From positions 22,946 through 44,996 of the forward strand of contig JAJQAS010000285.1 in NCBI GenBank assembly GCA_021203685.1: a stretch of DNA of 22,051 nucleotides, given 5' to 3'. Within the stretch, counting starts at the first letter, position 1; each line of letters begins with the position of its first letter. The stretch comes from Clostridiales bacterium (GTDB lineage Bacteria; Bacillota; Clostridia; Oscillospirales; Oscillospiraceae). Under the pieces are notes generated by a model. It did not search any database. It saw only the letters and a list, made by a program, of their open reading frames with translations, and had not been told where the DNA came from. Position numbers and translations under genes: made by a program. This document shows, in pieces, positions 8,846 to 15,766 of the stretch.

Positions 8846-9182
8846 TCAAAAAGAAGTGAGAGAAAACGAGAGTACTCTTTCTCTTGGGGGCGGTGTTCCG
8901 GCGGCTGCCCTGGTTCTGAGATCGCCGATGGTGTCCCTTCCGTTTGGTACAGCGCGAAGTCACAAGATTCCCGTGGTAACCCCGTCCTCTGGTCAGTCAT
9001 GAGGAGGTAATCCAGCGCAGGTGTGGCGGCTGCGAGGTGCCCTGTTCACAGAAGCTCCATTGATGGGTTTGCTGCCCAGCCGTGCCAGTGAAAGTGAGGA
9101 AATGGTTATGGTACTTGATTTCAAAATAGCAGAGAGTTGACCCAGACCAAAACAGAATGTGCGGTTTGGGTCAACTCTTTTT
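8846..9182 (+). ncRNA. Structured non-coding RNA or very long leader, family not identified (6S-like?)
   Basis: The interval lies between a consensus promoter and a strong intrinsic terminator and has no credible reading frame. The ends can pair as a closing stem: GAAA 8862-8865 with TTTC 9119-9122, and GAGTAC 8870-8875 with GTACTT 9111-9116. Further pairings inside are TTTCTC 8878-8883 with GAGGAAA 9096-9102 (one bulge) and GGCGGCT 8900-8906 with AGCC/GCC 9078-9086 (two-base bulge). A local GGCGGT/ATCGCC pairing and a TCCTC/GAGGA hairpin near 8985-9005 are also possible. GGCGGCTGC occurs in both arms. The rod-like shape with its own promoter recalls 6S RNA, but about 280 nt before the terminator is long for that family. 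tmRNA, RNase P RNA and SRP RNA core motifs were looked for and not seen. It could alternatively be a riboswitch-like leader of the hydrolase at 9259. Confidence 0.6.
9133..9182 (+). terminator. Strong intrinsic terminator of the structured RNA
   Basis: GAGTTGACCCAGACC pairs with GGTTTGGGTCAACTC (15 bp, one G-U pair) around a 14-nt loop, followed by a run of seven or eight T. It ends about 75 bp before the hydrolase start codon. Confidence 0.93.
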
Positions 9183-9258
9183 TTGTGTCATTTACCATGT
9201 AAAAACCTTACGAAGCTCGGCTCAAAGTGCGTTGATATGATATGAGGTGCAAAACGAC

Positions 9259-10129
9259 ATGAAAACGATACAGATCCCCCACCCGGAGCGGGAAAAGGTC
9301 ACGCTGGAGGCGTATTTGCTGGACGGCAGCCTGAAGCTGGGGCAGGAGGTCAAACGCCCGGCGGTGGTGGTCTGCCCCGGCGGGGGCTATCTCTACCACT
9401 CTCCCCGGGAGGCGGAGCCGGTGGCTCTGGCCTACGCCGCCAAAGGTCTCCACGCCTTTGTGCTGCGCTACTCCCTGGGGTGGGACGCGGCGGGCTTCGC
9501 CCCGCTGCAAGAGCTGGACTGGGCCATCGGCCTCATCCGCGCCCACGCGGAGGAGTGGAACATCGACCCGGAGAAGATTCTGGCCTGCGGCTTCTCCGCC
9601 GGGGGGGCACCTGGCGCTGGTGGGCGGTCTGCTGGGGCAGGAGAAGCCCAACGGCCTGATTTTGGGCTACCCTGCCACCAAACTGGTGATGGAGGGCAAC
9701 ACCCTGATGTGCCGCCTGCTGACCGGCAAGGACGAACCCACGCCGGAAGAGGCCCGATGGCTGGACCTGGCGCCCCAGGTGACGGCGGCCGCGCCGCCCC
9801 TGTTCGTGTTCACCACCGGCGAGGACGCACTGACCCGGCGGATGTGCCTGTATCTGGTCACCGCCTATGACGACTGCGGGCTGCTGTGTGAGTTCCACCT
9901 GTTCCAGAAAGGCCCCCACGGGTACAGCGTGGCCAATGCCACCAGTGCCAACGGCTCCAGCCAGGTGCTCAGCCCCCACGTGGCAAAGTGGCTGGACATG
10001 AGCGTGGAGTGGCTGTTCTCCGTCTTTGGGGAGCCGGAGTTCCTGGATGTCAGCACCAGCCACATCATGGAGGCCCTCAAAGAGATGGGCCTTGACCTGA
10101 CCGCCGGAGACGAGGCGGGCAACGCATGA
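9259..10129 (+). pseudogene. Alpha/beta hydrolase (Aes/BD-FAE-like esterase), interrupted by a +1 frameshift
   Basis: Start chosen at the ATG at 9259, 9 nt after GAGGTG; a GTG at 9247 overlaps that site. The first frame encodes the oxyanion-hole motif CPGGGY and reaches the nucleophile elbow GFSAGG. A run of seven G at 9601-9607 then shifts the frame. Continuing in the next frame gives HLALVGGLL directly after GFSAGG, then the acid segment TTGEDALT and the catalytic histidine segment FQKGPHGYSVAN, ending at 10129. Removing one G restores a 289-residue serine hydrolase with its Ser-Asp-His set intact. As sequenced, the first frame runs on to 9870 with unrelated sequence and lacks Asp and His. 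It may be a real inactivating mutation or an assembly error. A heptamer array begins at its stop codon. Confidence 0.85.
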
Positions 10130-10161
10130 CAATTTGCAATTTGCAATGAGCAATGTGCAAT
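10127..10161 (+). repeat. Heptamer array A (5 x 7 bp, unit NNGCAAT) at hydrolase stop codon
   Basis: Five contiguous 7-bp units: TGACAAT, TTGCAAT, TTGCAAT, GAGCAAT, GTGCAAT. The hydrolase stop TGA forms the first three bases of unit 1. The array closely resembles array B (15767-15801) read on the minus strand. Confidence 0.85.
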
Positions 10162-10198
10162 GGCCGGTTTTTCAGCCGTTGCGCATGAGACAAAAGCA

Positions 10199-10233
10199 CC
10201 CCCACGCTGCCCCGTGAAAGGAAAGCGTGGGGG
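10199..10233 (-). terminator. Terminator between the convergent hydrolase and deacetylase genes
   Basis: CCCCCACGCT (10199-10208) is the exact reverse complement of AGCGTGGGGG (10224-10233). On the minus strand the stem is followed by TGCTTTTGTC, so it best serves the deacetylase gene; on the plus strand the T-tract is poor. Confidence 0.75.
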
Positions 10234-10253
10234 TTACACATTTGTTTCGTCGG

Positions 10254-11285
10254 TCAGTCCTCCACCGGGAACACGCCGAACTCATAGCCCTGTTCCCGGG
10301 CGCCGTCGATGAAGTCGCCCAAAATCTCCGCGTTGGTGGTGGACACCGCGTGGAGCAGGTAGATCGCACCGGGGTGCAGGTATTCCAGGCAGGCGTTGAG
10401 GGCCTCGTCCGGGTCCATCTGGTTCTCGGTGTCGTAGTCCTTGTAGGCGAAGGACCAGAACACGCTCTTGTAGCCCATTTGGTCCAGCAGGGCCACGGCC
10501 TGTTCGCTGGCCACGCCCTCCGGGAACCGGAACAGCTTCATCTGGTAGCCAAAGGTGTCATAGACCAGGTCGTTCAGGGTCTTGATGTCCTCGTACTCGG
10601 CCTCGGCCCCCAGCTGGGGCATACCGCCGGAGGGGTGGGCACAGGTGTGGTTGCCCACGATATGGCCCTCATCGATCATGCGCTGCACCAGGTCTGGCTG
10701 CTCGTCATAAAACTGCTTGGTGATGAAGAACACGGCGGTGACGCCCTTTTCTTTCAGGGTGTCCAGGATGTCCGGCGTACAGCCGTTTTCGTACCCCTCG
10801 TCCATGGTCAGGTAAATGATTTTTTCCTCGGTGTCGATGTGTGTGTAGCCGTTGTACTGGCTATAGTAGTTATCGTAGTAATAAATGCCATCAGGTCGGT
10901 TCAGCTCGTCCCGGTTGGAATTGTTAAAACCGTAGGACAGGCTCTCGTTGCTCAGGGCGCTGAGGGCGTCGAAATCCACGTTGGTCACGTCCATCTTCAC
11001 GGTGTAGTCGTAGGTGCCGGAAACTGTGCCGGTCTCCTCCGCGTCCGCGCCCACAGAGCTGTCCGCGCTGTCGGAAGCGTCGGCGGGGTCCGTTTCGGTG
11101 GATCTGTCGGCGCTGGTGTCGCCCTCAGTCACATCCACAACGGTGCTGGCTGCGGCGGCGGAGCCTTCGGCACTGGCGTCTGCGGAAGACACGGAGCTGT
11201 TGCCTCCGGCGCAGCCGGACAGCAGGGAGAGACAGAGGGAAAACGCCAGAAGCAGCGCGATAAATCCACGGTGTAAACCTTTCAT
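10254..11285 (-). CDS. PdaA-like polysaccharide deacetylase lipoprotein
   Basis: Predicted secreted lipoprotein of 343 residues with a carbohydrate esterase 4 (NodB) domain, probably removing acetyl groups from peptidoglycan or another wall glycan. The start at 11285 follows GGAGGTTTCC and opens a lipoprotein signal peptide with a lipobox ending LLSGC. A Ser/Ala/Asp-rich linker (about residues 30-90) and a short region precede the catalytic domain (about 150-343). CE4 motifs can be followed: YLTMDEGYENG (motif 1), NHTCAHPSGG (motif 2), FRFPEG (motif 3), a WSFAYKDYD region and LLHAVS (motif 5). GYENG and the replacement of the usual second motif-1 Asp place it near PdaA, which has Asn there; here it is Glu. 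Substrate is inferred from the family. Confidence 0.88.
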   Translation of the reverse strand: MKGLHRGFIALLLAFSLCLSLLSGCAGGNSSVSSADASAEGSAAAASTVVDVTEGDTSADRSTETDPADASDSADSSVGADAEETGTVSGTYDYTVKMDVTNVDFDALSALSNESLSYGFNNSNRDELNRPDGIYYYDNYYSQYNGYTHIDTEEKIIYLTMDEGYENGCTPDILDTLKEKGVTAVFFITKQFYDEQPDLVQRMIDEGHIVGNHTCAHPSGGMPQLGAEAEYEDIKTLNDLVYDTFGYQMKLFRFPEGVASEQAVALLDQMGYKSVFWSFAYKDYDTENQMDPDEALNACLEYLHPGAIYLLHAVSTTNAEILGDFIDGAREQGYEFGVFPVED

Positions 11286-11351
11286 ATCAGGAAACCTCCA
11301 AAATGATACTGGTACGTTTATTTTAACCGCAAACGGGGGATTCTTGCGGGA

Positions 11352-11388
11352 GGTCTGGCCTACTGTGGGAAAAGTCACAGTACAGACC
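11352..11388 (-). promoter_or_regulatory. 5'-terminal hairpin of the deacetylase mRNA
   Basis: GGTCTG and TACTGTG (11352-11367, three-base bulge between them) pair with CACAGTA and CAGACC (11376-11388). On the minus strand the stem begins where transcription should start, about 7 nt after the -10 box, so the mRNA would open with a 13-bp hairpin. Such 5' hairpins can stabilise mRNAs; the role here is inferred. Confidence 0.55.
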
Positions 11389-11393
11389 GCTTC

Positions 11394-11423
11394 ATTATAC
11401 GACCATTCGGGGGTTTTCGTCAA
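11394..11423 (-). promoter_or_regulatory. Sigma-A promoter of the deacetylase gene
   Basis: On the minus strand: TTGACG (11423-11418), 18 bp, TATAAT (11399-11394). The leader is about 100 nt long and ends at the GGAGG site of the lipoprotein gene. Confidence 0.75.
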
Positions 11424-11476
11424 TATCCGGGCTGAAAAAATTTTAAGGGAACAAGTGAAGGCGCAGAAAAACCCTC

Positions 11477-11505
11477 TTGACAACCCCGCCAAAATCCGTT
11501 AGAAT
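11477..11505 (+). promoter_or_regulatory. Sigma-A promoter of the tyrS T-box transcript
   Basis: TTGACA (11477-11482), 17 bp, TAGAAT (11500-11505). It is divergent from the deacetylase promoter, with about 55 bp between the two -35 boxes. Confidence 0.87.
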
Positions 11506-11512
11506 ACCTGAC

Positions 11513-11782
11513 AAGCCAAAACAATATGCGATGACAGGGAAGAGTAGCGTCCCCGCCGTTTTTCAGAGAGCTTCCGGTTGGTGCAAGGAAGCAAGCGGCC
11601 CTCGTGAATACCCCCTTGAGCAGCTGCCCCAACGGGTTTCACCAAGTAGGCGCAGCCGGGTTGCGACCGTTATCCCGCCGGAGTCTTTGACTCCCTGAGG
11701 TTCGCCCCGCGAGGGGCCGACGCATCAGAGGTGGTACCGTGCATTTGCGCCCTCTGTCCCAGTGCGGACAGGGGGCTTTTTT
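11513..11782 (+). promoter_or_regulatory. Tyrosine-specific T-box riboswitch
   Basis: The leader shows the stem I distal-loop elements (AGAGAG and GGTTGGTGCAAGG), then GAATAC with the Tyr specifier codon TAC at 11609-11611, then the T-box sequence AGGTGGTACCGTGC (about 11729-11742), which pairs with the uncharged tRNA acceptor end. The attenuator stem GCCCTCTGTCC (11749-11759) pairs with GGACAGGGGGC (11766-11776) and is followed by six T (11777-11782). Uncharged tRNA-Tyr should stabilise the antiterminator and switch on tyrS. Confidence 0.95.
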
Positions 11783-11828
11783 GGCGCAGTCTTCTGTCTA
11801 GAAAACTTCAAAAAGGAGACGAACAACC

Positions 11829-13049
11829 ATGCAAATTTACGAAGAACTGCAAGCCCGCGGCCTCATCGCCCAGGTCACCGACGAAGACCAGGTTCGGGAA
11901 CTCATCAACAACGGCAAGGCCACCTTCTATATCGGCTTTGACCCCACGGCGGACTCCCTCCATGTGGGTCACTTCATGGCCCTGAGCCTGATGCGCCGCC
12001 TGCAAAAGGCGGGCAACCGGCCCATCGCTCTGCTGGGCGGGGGTACCGGCATGATCGGCGACCCCTCTGGCAAGAGTGATATGCGCAAAATGCTGACCCC
12101 GGAGACCATTCAGCACAACATCGAGTGCTTCAAAAAGCAGATGAGCCGCTTCATCGACTTCGGCGAGGGCAAGGCCATGATGGTCAACAACGCCGACTGG
12201 CTGCTGAACTTGAACTATGTGGAGCTGCTGCGGGAGGTGGGGGCCTGCTTCTCCGTCAACAATATGCTGCGGGCCGAGTGCTACAAGCAGCGGATGGAGA
12301 AGGGCCTCTCCTTCCTGGAGTTCAACTACATGATCATGCAGAGCTACGACTTCTACGTCCTGTACCAGAAGTACGGCTGCAACTTCCAGTTCGGCGGCAA
12401 CGACCAGTGGTCGAATATGCTGGGCGGCCTGGAGCTGATCCGCCGGAAGCTGGGCAAGACCGACGCCGCCGCCATGACCATCACCCTGCTGCTGAACAGC
12501 GAGGGCAAAAAGATGGGCAAGACGGAAAAGGGCGCGGTCTGGCTGGACCCGGACAAGACCTCCCCCTACGAGTTCTACCAGTACTGGCGCAACGTCAGCG
12601 ACAGCGACGTCATCAAGTGCCTGAAAATGCTCACCGAGGTACCGCTGGAGGAGATTGCCGTCATGGAGACCTGGCAGGACAGCAAGCTCAACCAGGCCAA
12701 GGAAGTGCTGGCCTTCGAGCTGACCAAACTGGTCCACGGGGAGGAAGAAGCGACCAAGGCACAGCAGACCGCCCGCAGCCTTTTCGGCGCGGGCAGCCAG
12801 CAGGCGGATATGCCCACAACGGAGCTGTCCGAGGCCGACCTGACCGACGGTAAAATCTCCATTGTCAAGCTGCTGGTGCAGACCGGGCTGGCCGCCTCCA
12901 ACGGCGAGGCCAAAAAGCTGGTGAAGGGCGGCGGTGTGTCCGTGGACGGCGAAAAGGTCGCCGCCATCGACGCGGCCTTCGCCGTCCCCGCCGAGGGGCT
13001 GGTGCTCCGCAAGGGCAAGAAGGTCTACCGCAAGGTGGTTCTGGGCTGA
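11829..13049 (+). CDS. tyrS: Tyrosyl-tRNA synthetase
   Basis: Class I aminoacyl-tRNA synthetase that charges tRNA-Tyr with tyrosine at the expense of ATP. The 406-residue length is normal for the bacterial enzyme. The HIGH-type signature HVGH is at residues 45-48 in a DPTADSLHVGH context, and the KMSKS-type loop is KMGKT (228-232) in GKKMGKTEKGAVWLDP. The tyrosine-specificity region includes the YMIMQSYDF and QFGGNDQWSN segments. An S4 RNA-binding domain covers about residues 340-405. The start at 11829 is preceded by AAAAGGAGACG. The Tyr T-box upstream and a terminator 22 bp after the stop make this a single-gene transcription unit. Confidence 0.98.
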   Translation: MQIYEELQARGLIAQVTDEDQVRELINNGKATFYIGFDPTADSLHVGHFMALSLMRRLQKAGNRPIALLGGGTGMIGDPSGKSDMRKMLTPETIQHNIECFKKQMSRFIDFGEGKAMMVNNADWLLNLNYVELLREVGACFSVNNMLRAECYKQRMEKGLSFLEFNYMIMQSYDFYVLYQKYGCNFQFGGNDQWSNMLGGLELIRRKLGKTDAAAMTITLLLNSEGKKMGKTEKGAVWLDPDKTSPYEFYQYWRNVSDSDVIKCLKMLTEVPLEEIAVMETWQDSKLNQAKEVLAFELTKLVHGEEEATKAQQTARSLFGAGSQQADMPTTELSEADLTDGKISIVKLLVQTGLAASNGEAKKLVKGGGVSVDGEKVAAIDAAFAVPAEGLVLRKGKKVYRKVVLG

Positions 13050-13070
13050 CAAAGGAAAAGAACAACTGCA

Positions 13071-13105
13071 ACGCCTGTCCGGTTCATCCGGGCAGGCGTC
13101 GTTTT
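13071..13105 (+). terminator. Terminator after tyrS
   Basis: ACGCCTGTCCGG (13071-13082) pairs with CCGGGCAGGCGT (13088-13099), 12 bp with one G-U pair and a 5-nt loop, followed by CGTTTTG. Confidence 0.88.
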
Positions 13106-13152
13106 GTCATCGGTGCGAGGGATGCTTTCTGAGCGGAAAAGGACGGTTTGCC

Positions 13153-13180
13153 TTGCATGAATCGGAAAGTATGGTATACT
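13153..13180 (+). promoter_or_regulatory. Probable promoter of the TPR-exonuclease pair
   Basis: A clear TATACT -10 box lies at 13175-13180. The best -35 match is weak: TTGCAT at 13153-13158 with a 16-bp spacer. It sits between the tyrS terminator and the TPR gene ribosome binding site (GGGAGG, near 13211). Confidence 0.55.
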
Positions 13181-13222
13181 ATACACTGGAAATGCAAGTG
13201 TTGTCTTACAGGGAGGCGCGAT

Positions 13223-13900
13223 ATGAGCAGCGAGAACAGGTCATACGCAAGAGAGGAGCAGAATGACAATGCCGAAGATCGGTACAAAAAGGCACTGGAC
13301 GACCGGTTGCACGCCGTAGGGCCGAACCACCCGGCCACCGCTGCGGCCCGCCTTTCTCTGGGAATGGTTTATTGTGAACAGGGGGATGCGGCAAGGAACG
13401 AGGCCACTGTACAGGCAAAGGTGCTGGGGCCAGATCACCCCCGCACGATTCACGCGCGAGACCAGGCGCGCAGTAAGTACGCGAGCGCAGAGGAACAGTG
13501 CCAGCAGGCGCTGGACATCCTGCTGCAAGCCTGCGGCCCAAACCATTTGGATACGGCTGCCGCCTATACCAGCCTGTGCCTGATTTACCGTCGGCAGGGT
13601 GATGACCTCCGAGCAGAGGACGCCGCGCGAAAGGCGTTGTCCATTCGGGAAAATGCCCTCGGCCCGGAGCATTTGGAGACAGCCGACAGCTGCAATGACC
13701 TGGGAATCGTCTATGAACGTCAGGGAAGGTACGAGGATGCGTTGAGGTTGTTCCTCCAAGCCTGGAAGATACAGCTCTACCAATTAGGCCGCACACATTC
13801 CACGACCCAGCGAACCAGGAACGACATCCGCCGAGTGTTCCCTCACACCCAGTACAGAAATCAAGACTACAGGAGATGGCTGGACGAACAGCTGTCATAG
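13223..13900 (+). CDS. Kinesin-light-chain-like TPR repeat protein
   Basis: Predicted cytosolic protein of 225 residues, with no signal peptide or membrane segment, made mostly of 42-residue tetratricopeptide repeats of the kinesin-light-chain type. The marks are GPNHPATA, GPNHLDTA and GPEHLETA at the ends of successive repeats, together with the helix pair SCNDLGIVYERQGRYEDAL. The region between the first and second full repeats (around GDAARNEATVQAKVLGPDHPRT) is irregular, as if part of a repeat was lost. The start at 13223 follows CAGGGAGGCGCG; an earlier in-frame TTG at 13148 precedes the promoter -10 and was rejected. TPR proteins are binding scaffolds. Its stop is 14 nt before the exonuclease start, suggesting a shared transcript. 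Partners are unknown. Confidence 0.8.
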   Translation: MSSENRSYAREEQNDNAEDRYKKALDDRLHAVGPNHPATAAARLSLGMVYCEQGDAARNEATVQAKVLGPDHPRTIHARDQARSKYASAEEQCQQALDILLQACGPNHLDTAAAYTSLCLIYRRQGDDLRAEDAARKALSIRENALGPEHLETADSCNDLGIVYERQGRYEDALRLFLQAWKIQLYQLGRTHSTTQRTRNDIRRVFPHTQYRNQDYRRWLDEQLS

Positions 13901-13914
13901 AGAGGAGACCCCCA

Positions 13915-15126
13915 ATGCCCGTTGCACCCACCCACTGGACGCCCTTCGCCACGCCGGAGGAGCGCCTGGACTACTTAAAAGAACACAAGTTGACCCCCAA
14001 AACCCACACCGCCCCCAAGGAGCTGGTTTACGCCGGCATCGACGCGGCGGAGCCGGTGCCCTGCACCGCCGAGGGGACGGCGGACGGCTGCACCCTGGTC
14101 ATCCGGGTGGGGGAGGCGCTGCACTGCATCCACCCGGACTACCTGGTGGAGATGCAGACCAAACGCCGCCAGGCCGCCCCCGCGACCCGGCGGAAAGCCG
14201 CCCCCAAACCGGCGCCGGCGCCAGAGGTGGACTGCGTCGCCATCGACTTCGAGACTGCCACCCGGGAGATGGACAGCGCCTGCTCCCTGGGCGTGGCGGT
14301 GGTCCGGGGGCTGGAGGTGGTGGATACCTGGTACCACCTGATTCAGCCGCCAGAGAACCGTTACGAGGAGGCCAACGTCCGGGTCCACGGCATCACCCCC
14401 GCCCAGACCGCCGACCAGCCCACGTTGGACGAGCTTTGGCCGGAGCTGCGGCGGTTTTTCGACGGGACGCTGGTGCTGGCCCACAACGCCCGGTTCGACG
14501 TGGGGGTGCTGCGGAAAAGCCTCTCCCAGTCGGACAGTATCCCCAACTTCCGCTATGCGGACACCCTGCAAATGGTGAAAAACGTGGTGCCGGGGCGGCA
14601 CGGGCTGGACGCCTGCTGTGACTACTTCGGCATCTTCCTGGCGCACCACCACAACGCCCTGGACGATGCGGTGGCCTGCGCGGAGGTCGCCATTCGCTGC
14701 GCCAATCTGGCGGGGTGCGCCAGCGTCCGGGATTGCCTCCGCCAGCGGCGGCTGAACACCACCGATTTCCACCGCAAGACCTCCACCTACCAGCGCTACG
14801 CGGCCAAGGCGGTGCGCCTCTCAGACGTGACCGCCACGGTGGAGCAGTTCGACCTGACCCACCCGCTCTATCAGAAAACGGTGGTGTTCACCGGCGATCT
14901 CGCCATTGACCGGGCCGAGGCCGTCCAGCGGGCGGTCAACAAGGGCGCGGTGGTCAAGTCCGGGGTCTCCGCCAAAACGGACGTGCTGGTGGTAGGCCGC
15001 CAGGGGCAGTCCGCCGCCGCGCCGGAGAGCGGCAAGGAGCGCAGGGCCAGAGAACTGACCGAAGCCGGAAAGGCGAACATCCGCGTTATGGACGAGGCGG
15101 AGTTTATGGCGCTGGTGGGGGAGTGA
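13915..15126 (+). CDS. DEDDh 3'-5' exonuclease with C-terminal BRCT domain
   Basis: A DNA polymerase III epsilon-like exonuclease fused to a BRCT domain, 403 residues. The N-terminal 85 residues form a small domain of unknown function (ending near HCIHPDYLVEM), then a basic Ala/Pro/Lys linker. The exonuclease spans about residues 104-262: DFET with Asp111 and Glu113, VHGIT, LAHNARFD with Asp195, and HNALDD with His246 and Asp251, giving the complete DEDDh set. A BRCT domain resembling that of NAD-dependent DNA ligase follows (about 315-403; VVFTGDL, GAVVKSGVSAKTDVLVVG). The start at 13915 follows AGAGGAG. A role in DNA repair or end processing is likely from the domains, but no specific pathway can be named. 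Confidence 0.88.
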   Translation: MPVAPTHWTPFATPEERLDYLKEHKLTPKTHTAPKELVYAGIDAAEPVPCTAEGTADGCTLVIRVGEALHCIHPDYLVEMQTKRRQAAPATRRKAAPKPAPAPEVDCVAIDFETATREMDSACSLGVAVVRGLEVVDTWYHLIQPPENRYEEANVRVHGITPAQTADQPTLDELWPELRRFFDGTLVLAHNARFDVGVLRKSLSQSDSIPNFRYADTLQMVKNVVPGRHGLDACCDYFGIFLAHHHNALDDAVACAEVAIRCANLAGCASVRDCLRQRRLNTTDFHRKTSTYQRYAAKAVRLSDVTATVEQFDLTHPLYQKTVVFTGDLAIDRAEAVQRAVNKGAVVKSGVSAKTDVLVVGRQGQSAAAPESGKERRARELTEAGKANIRVMDEAEFMALVGE

Positions 15127-15157
15127 CCCACCCCCCGAAAACCGAATAGAAACGACA

Positions 15158-15210
15158 CAGCGCCGCGCAACCTTCACACGGGTTTGCGCGGCGCTGCTTT
15201 GCTGTTTTGT
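15158..15210 (+). terminator. Terminator between convergent exonuclease and ribH genes
   Basis: CAGCGCCGCGCAA (15158-15170) and TTGCGCGGCGCTG (15183-15195) form a perfect 13-bp stem with a 12-nt loop. On the plus strand it is followed by an interrupted T-tract (CTTTGCTGTTTTGTTTT). It probably also ends the rib operon on the minus strand, with a weaker T-tract. Confidence 0.8.
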
Positions 15211-15211
15211 T

Positions 15212-15685
15212 TTACAGCTGTCCCATCAAGTTGACCATCTCAATGGCGGAGAGAGCGCAGTCATAGCCCTTGTTGCCCGCTTTGCTGCCTGCGCGGGCAA
15301 TGGCCTGTTCGATGTTCTCGGTGGTGATGACGCCGAACAGCACCGGCACCCCCGTAGCCAGCCCCACCTGGGCGATGCCCTTGGAGACCTCGTTGCACAC
15401 GTAGTCGTAGTGAGAGGTGTCCCCCCGGATGACCGCTCCCACGCAGATGACCGCGTCGTACTCCCCGGACTGAGCCATTTTGGAGGCGACGATGGGGATT
15501 TCAAAGGCCCCCGGCACCCAGGCGGCGGTGATGTTGTCCTCGTCCACGCCGTGGCGCACCAGACCGTCCACCGCGCCGCCCAGCAGCTTGTTGACGATGA
15601 TCTCGTTGAACCGGGAGGCGATGATGCCCACCTTCATGCCCTTTGGGGCGACGACTTTTCCTTCCAAAACGCGAATTTCTTTCAT
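15212..15685 (-). CDS. ribH: 6,7-dimethyl-8-ribityllumazine synthase
   Basis: Condenses 5-amino-6-ribitylaminouracil with 3,4-dihydroxy-2-butanone 4-phosphate to give lumazine, the substrate of riboflavin synthase; family members form 60-subunit or pentameric shells. The 157-residue length is typical. Signatures are IIASRFNEIIVNKLL near the N-terminus, VPGAFEIPIVA, GAVIRGDTSHYDYVCNEV with the phosphate- and active-site residues, and PVLFGVITTENIEQA. The start at 15685 follows AGGAGGAACC; an upstream extension to 15739 lacks family similarity. It is the last gene of the rib operon, separated from ribBA by 115 bp that contain heptamer array B. Confidence 0.96.
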   Translation of the reverse strand: MKEIRVLEGKVVAPKGMKVGIIASRFNEIIVNKLLGGAVDGLVRHGVDEDNITAAWVPGAFEIPIVASKMAQSGEYDAVICVGAVIRGDTSHYDYVCNEVSKGIAQVGLATGVPVLFGVITTENIEQAIARAGSKAGNKGYDCALSAIEMVNLMGQL

Positions 15686-15766
15686 AGTGTGGTTCCTCCT
15701 GTATTTTTCAGATAATGGTTTTGGCTCTGCGTCCGGCAATCAACGCCCGGCCTTCGGTTTCCCATA

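Noticed and set aside
8869..8878. AGAGTACTCT perfect palindrome as a repressor operator
   Set aside because: It lies about 24 nt inside the predicted RNA and half of it takes part in the closing stem, so RNA structure explains it without a regulator.
8846..9182. tmRNA, RNase P RNA or SRP RNA as identity of the structured RNA
   Set aside because: No TTCGA-type tRNA-like 3' end or tag frame, no GAGGAAAGTCC RNase P core, and no GGTCCGGAAGGAAGCAGCC-type SRP helix 8 were found.
9238..9243. TATGAT as a -10 box for the hydrolase gene
   Set aside because: It almost touches the ribosome binding site, so transcription would start within or after it, and no -35 box is found at 16-18 bp.
9590..9620. 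Programmed ribosomal frameshift at the G7 run of the hydrolase gene
   Set aside because: The needed shift is +1 and there is no classic slippery heptamer or nearby stop codon as in known +1 sites; a mutation or sequencing error is simpler.
10127..10161. Heptamer arrays as CRISPR remnants or intrinsic terminators
   Set aside because: Units are 7 bp with no spacers, and they are direct rather than inverted repeats, so they form neither CRISPR units nor a stem with a T-tract.
10227..11276. 349-codon plus-strand open frame opposite the deacetylase
   Set aside because: The minus strand has a lipobox, CE4 motifs, ribosome binding site, promoter and terminator; the plus frame is Val/Gly/His-rich with no motif.
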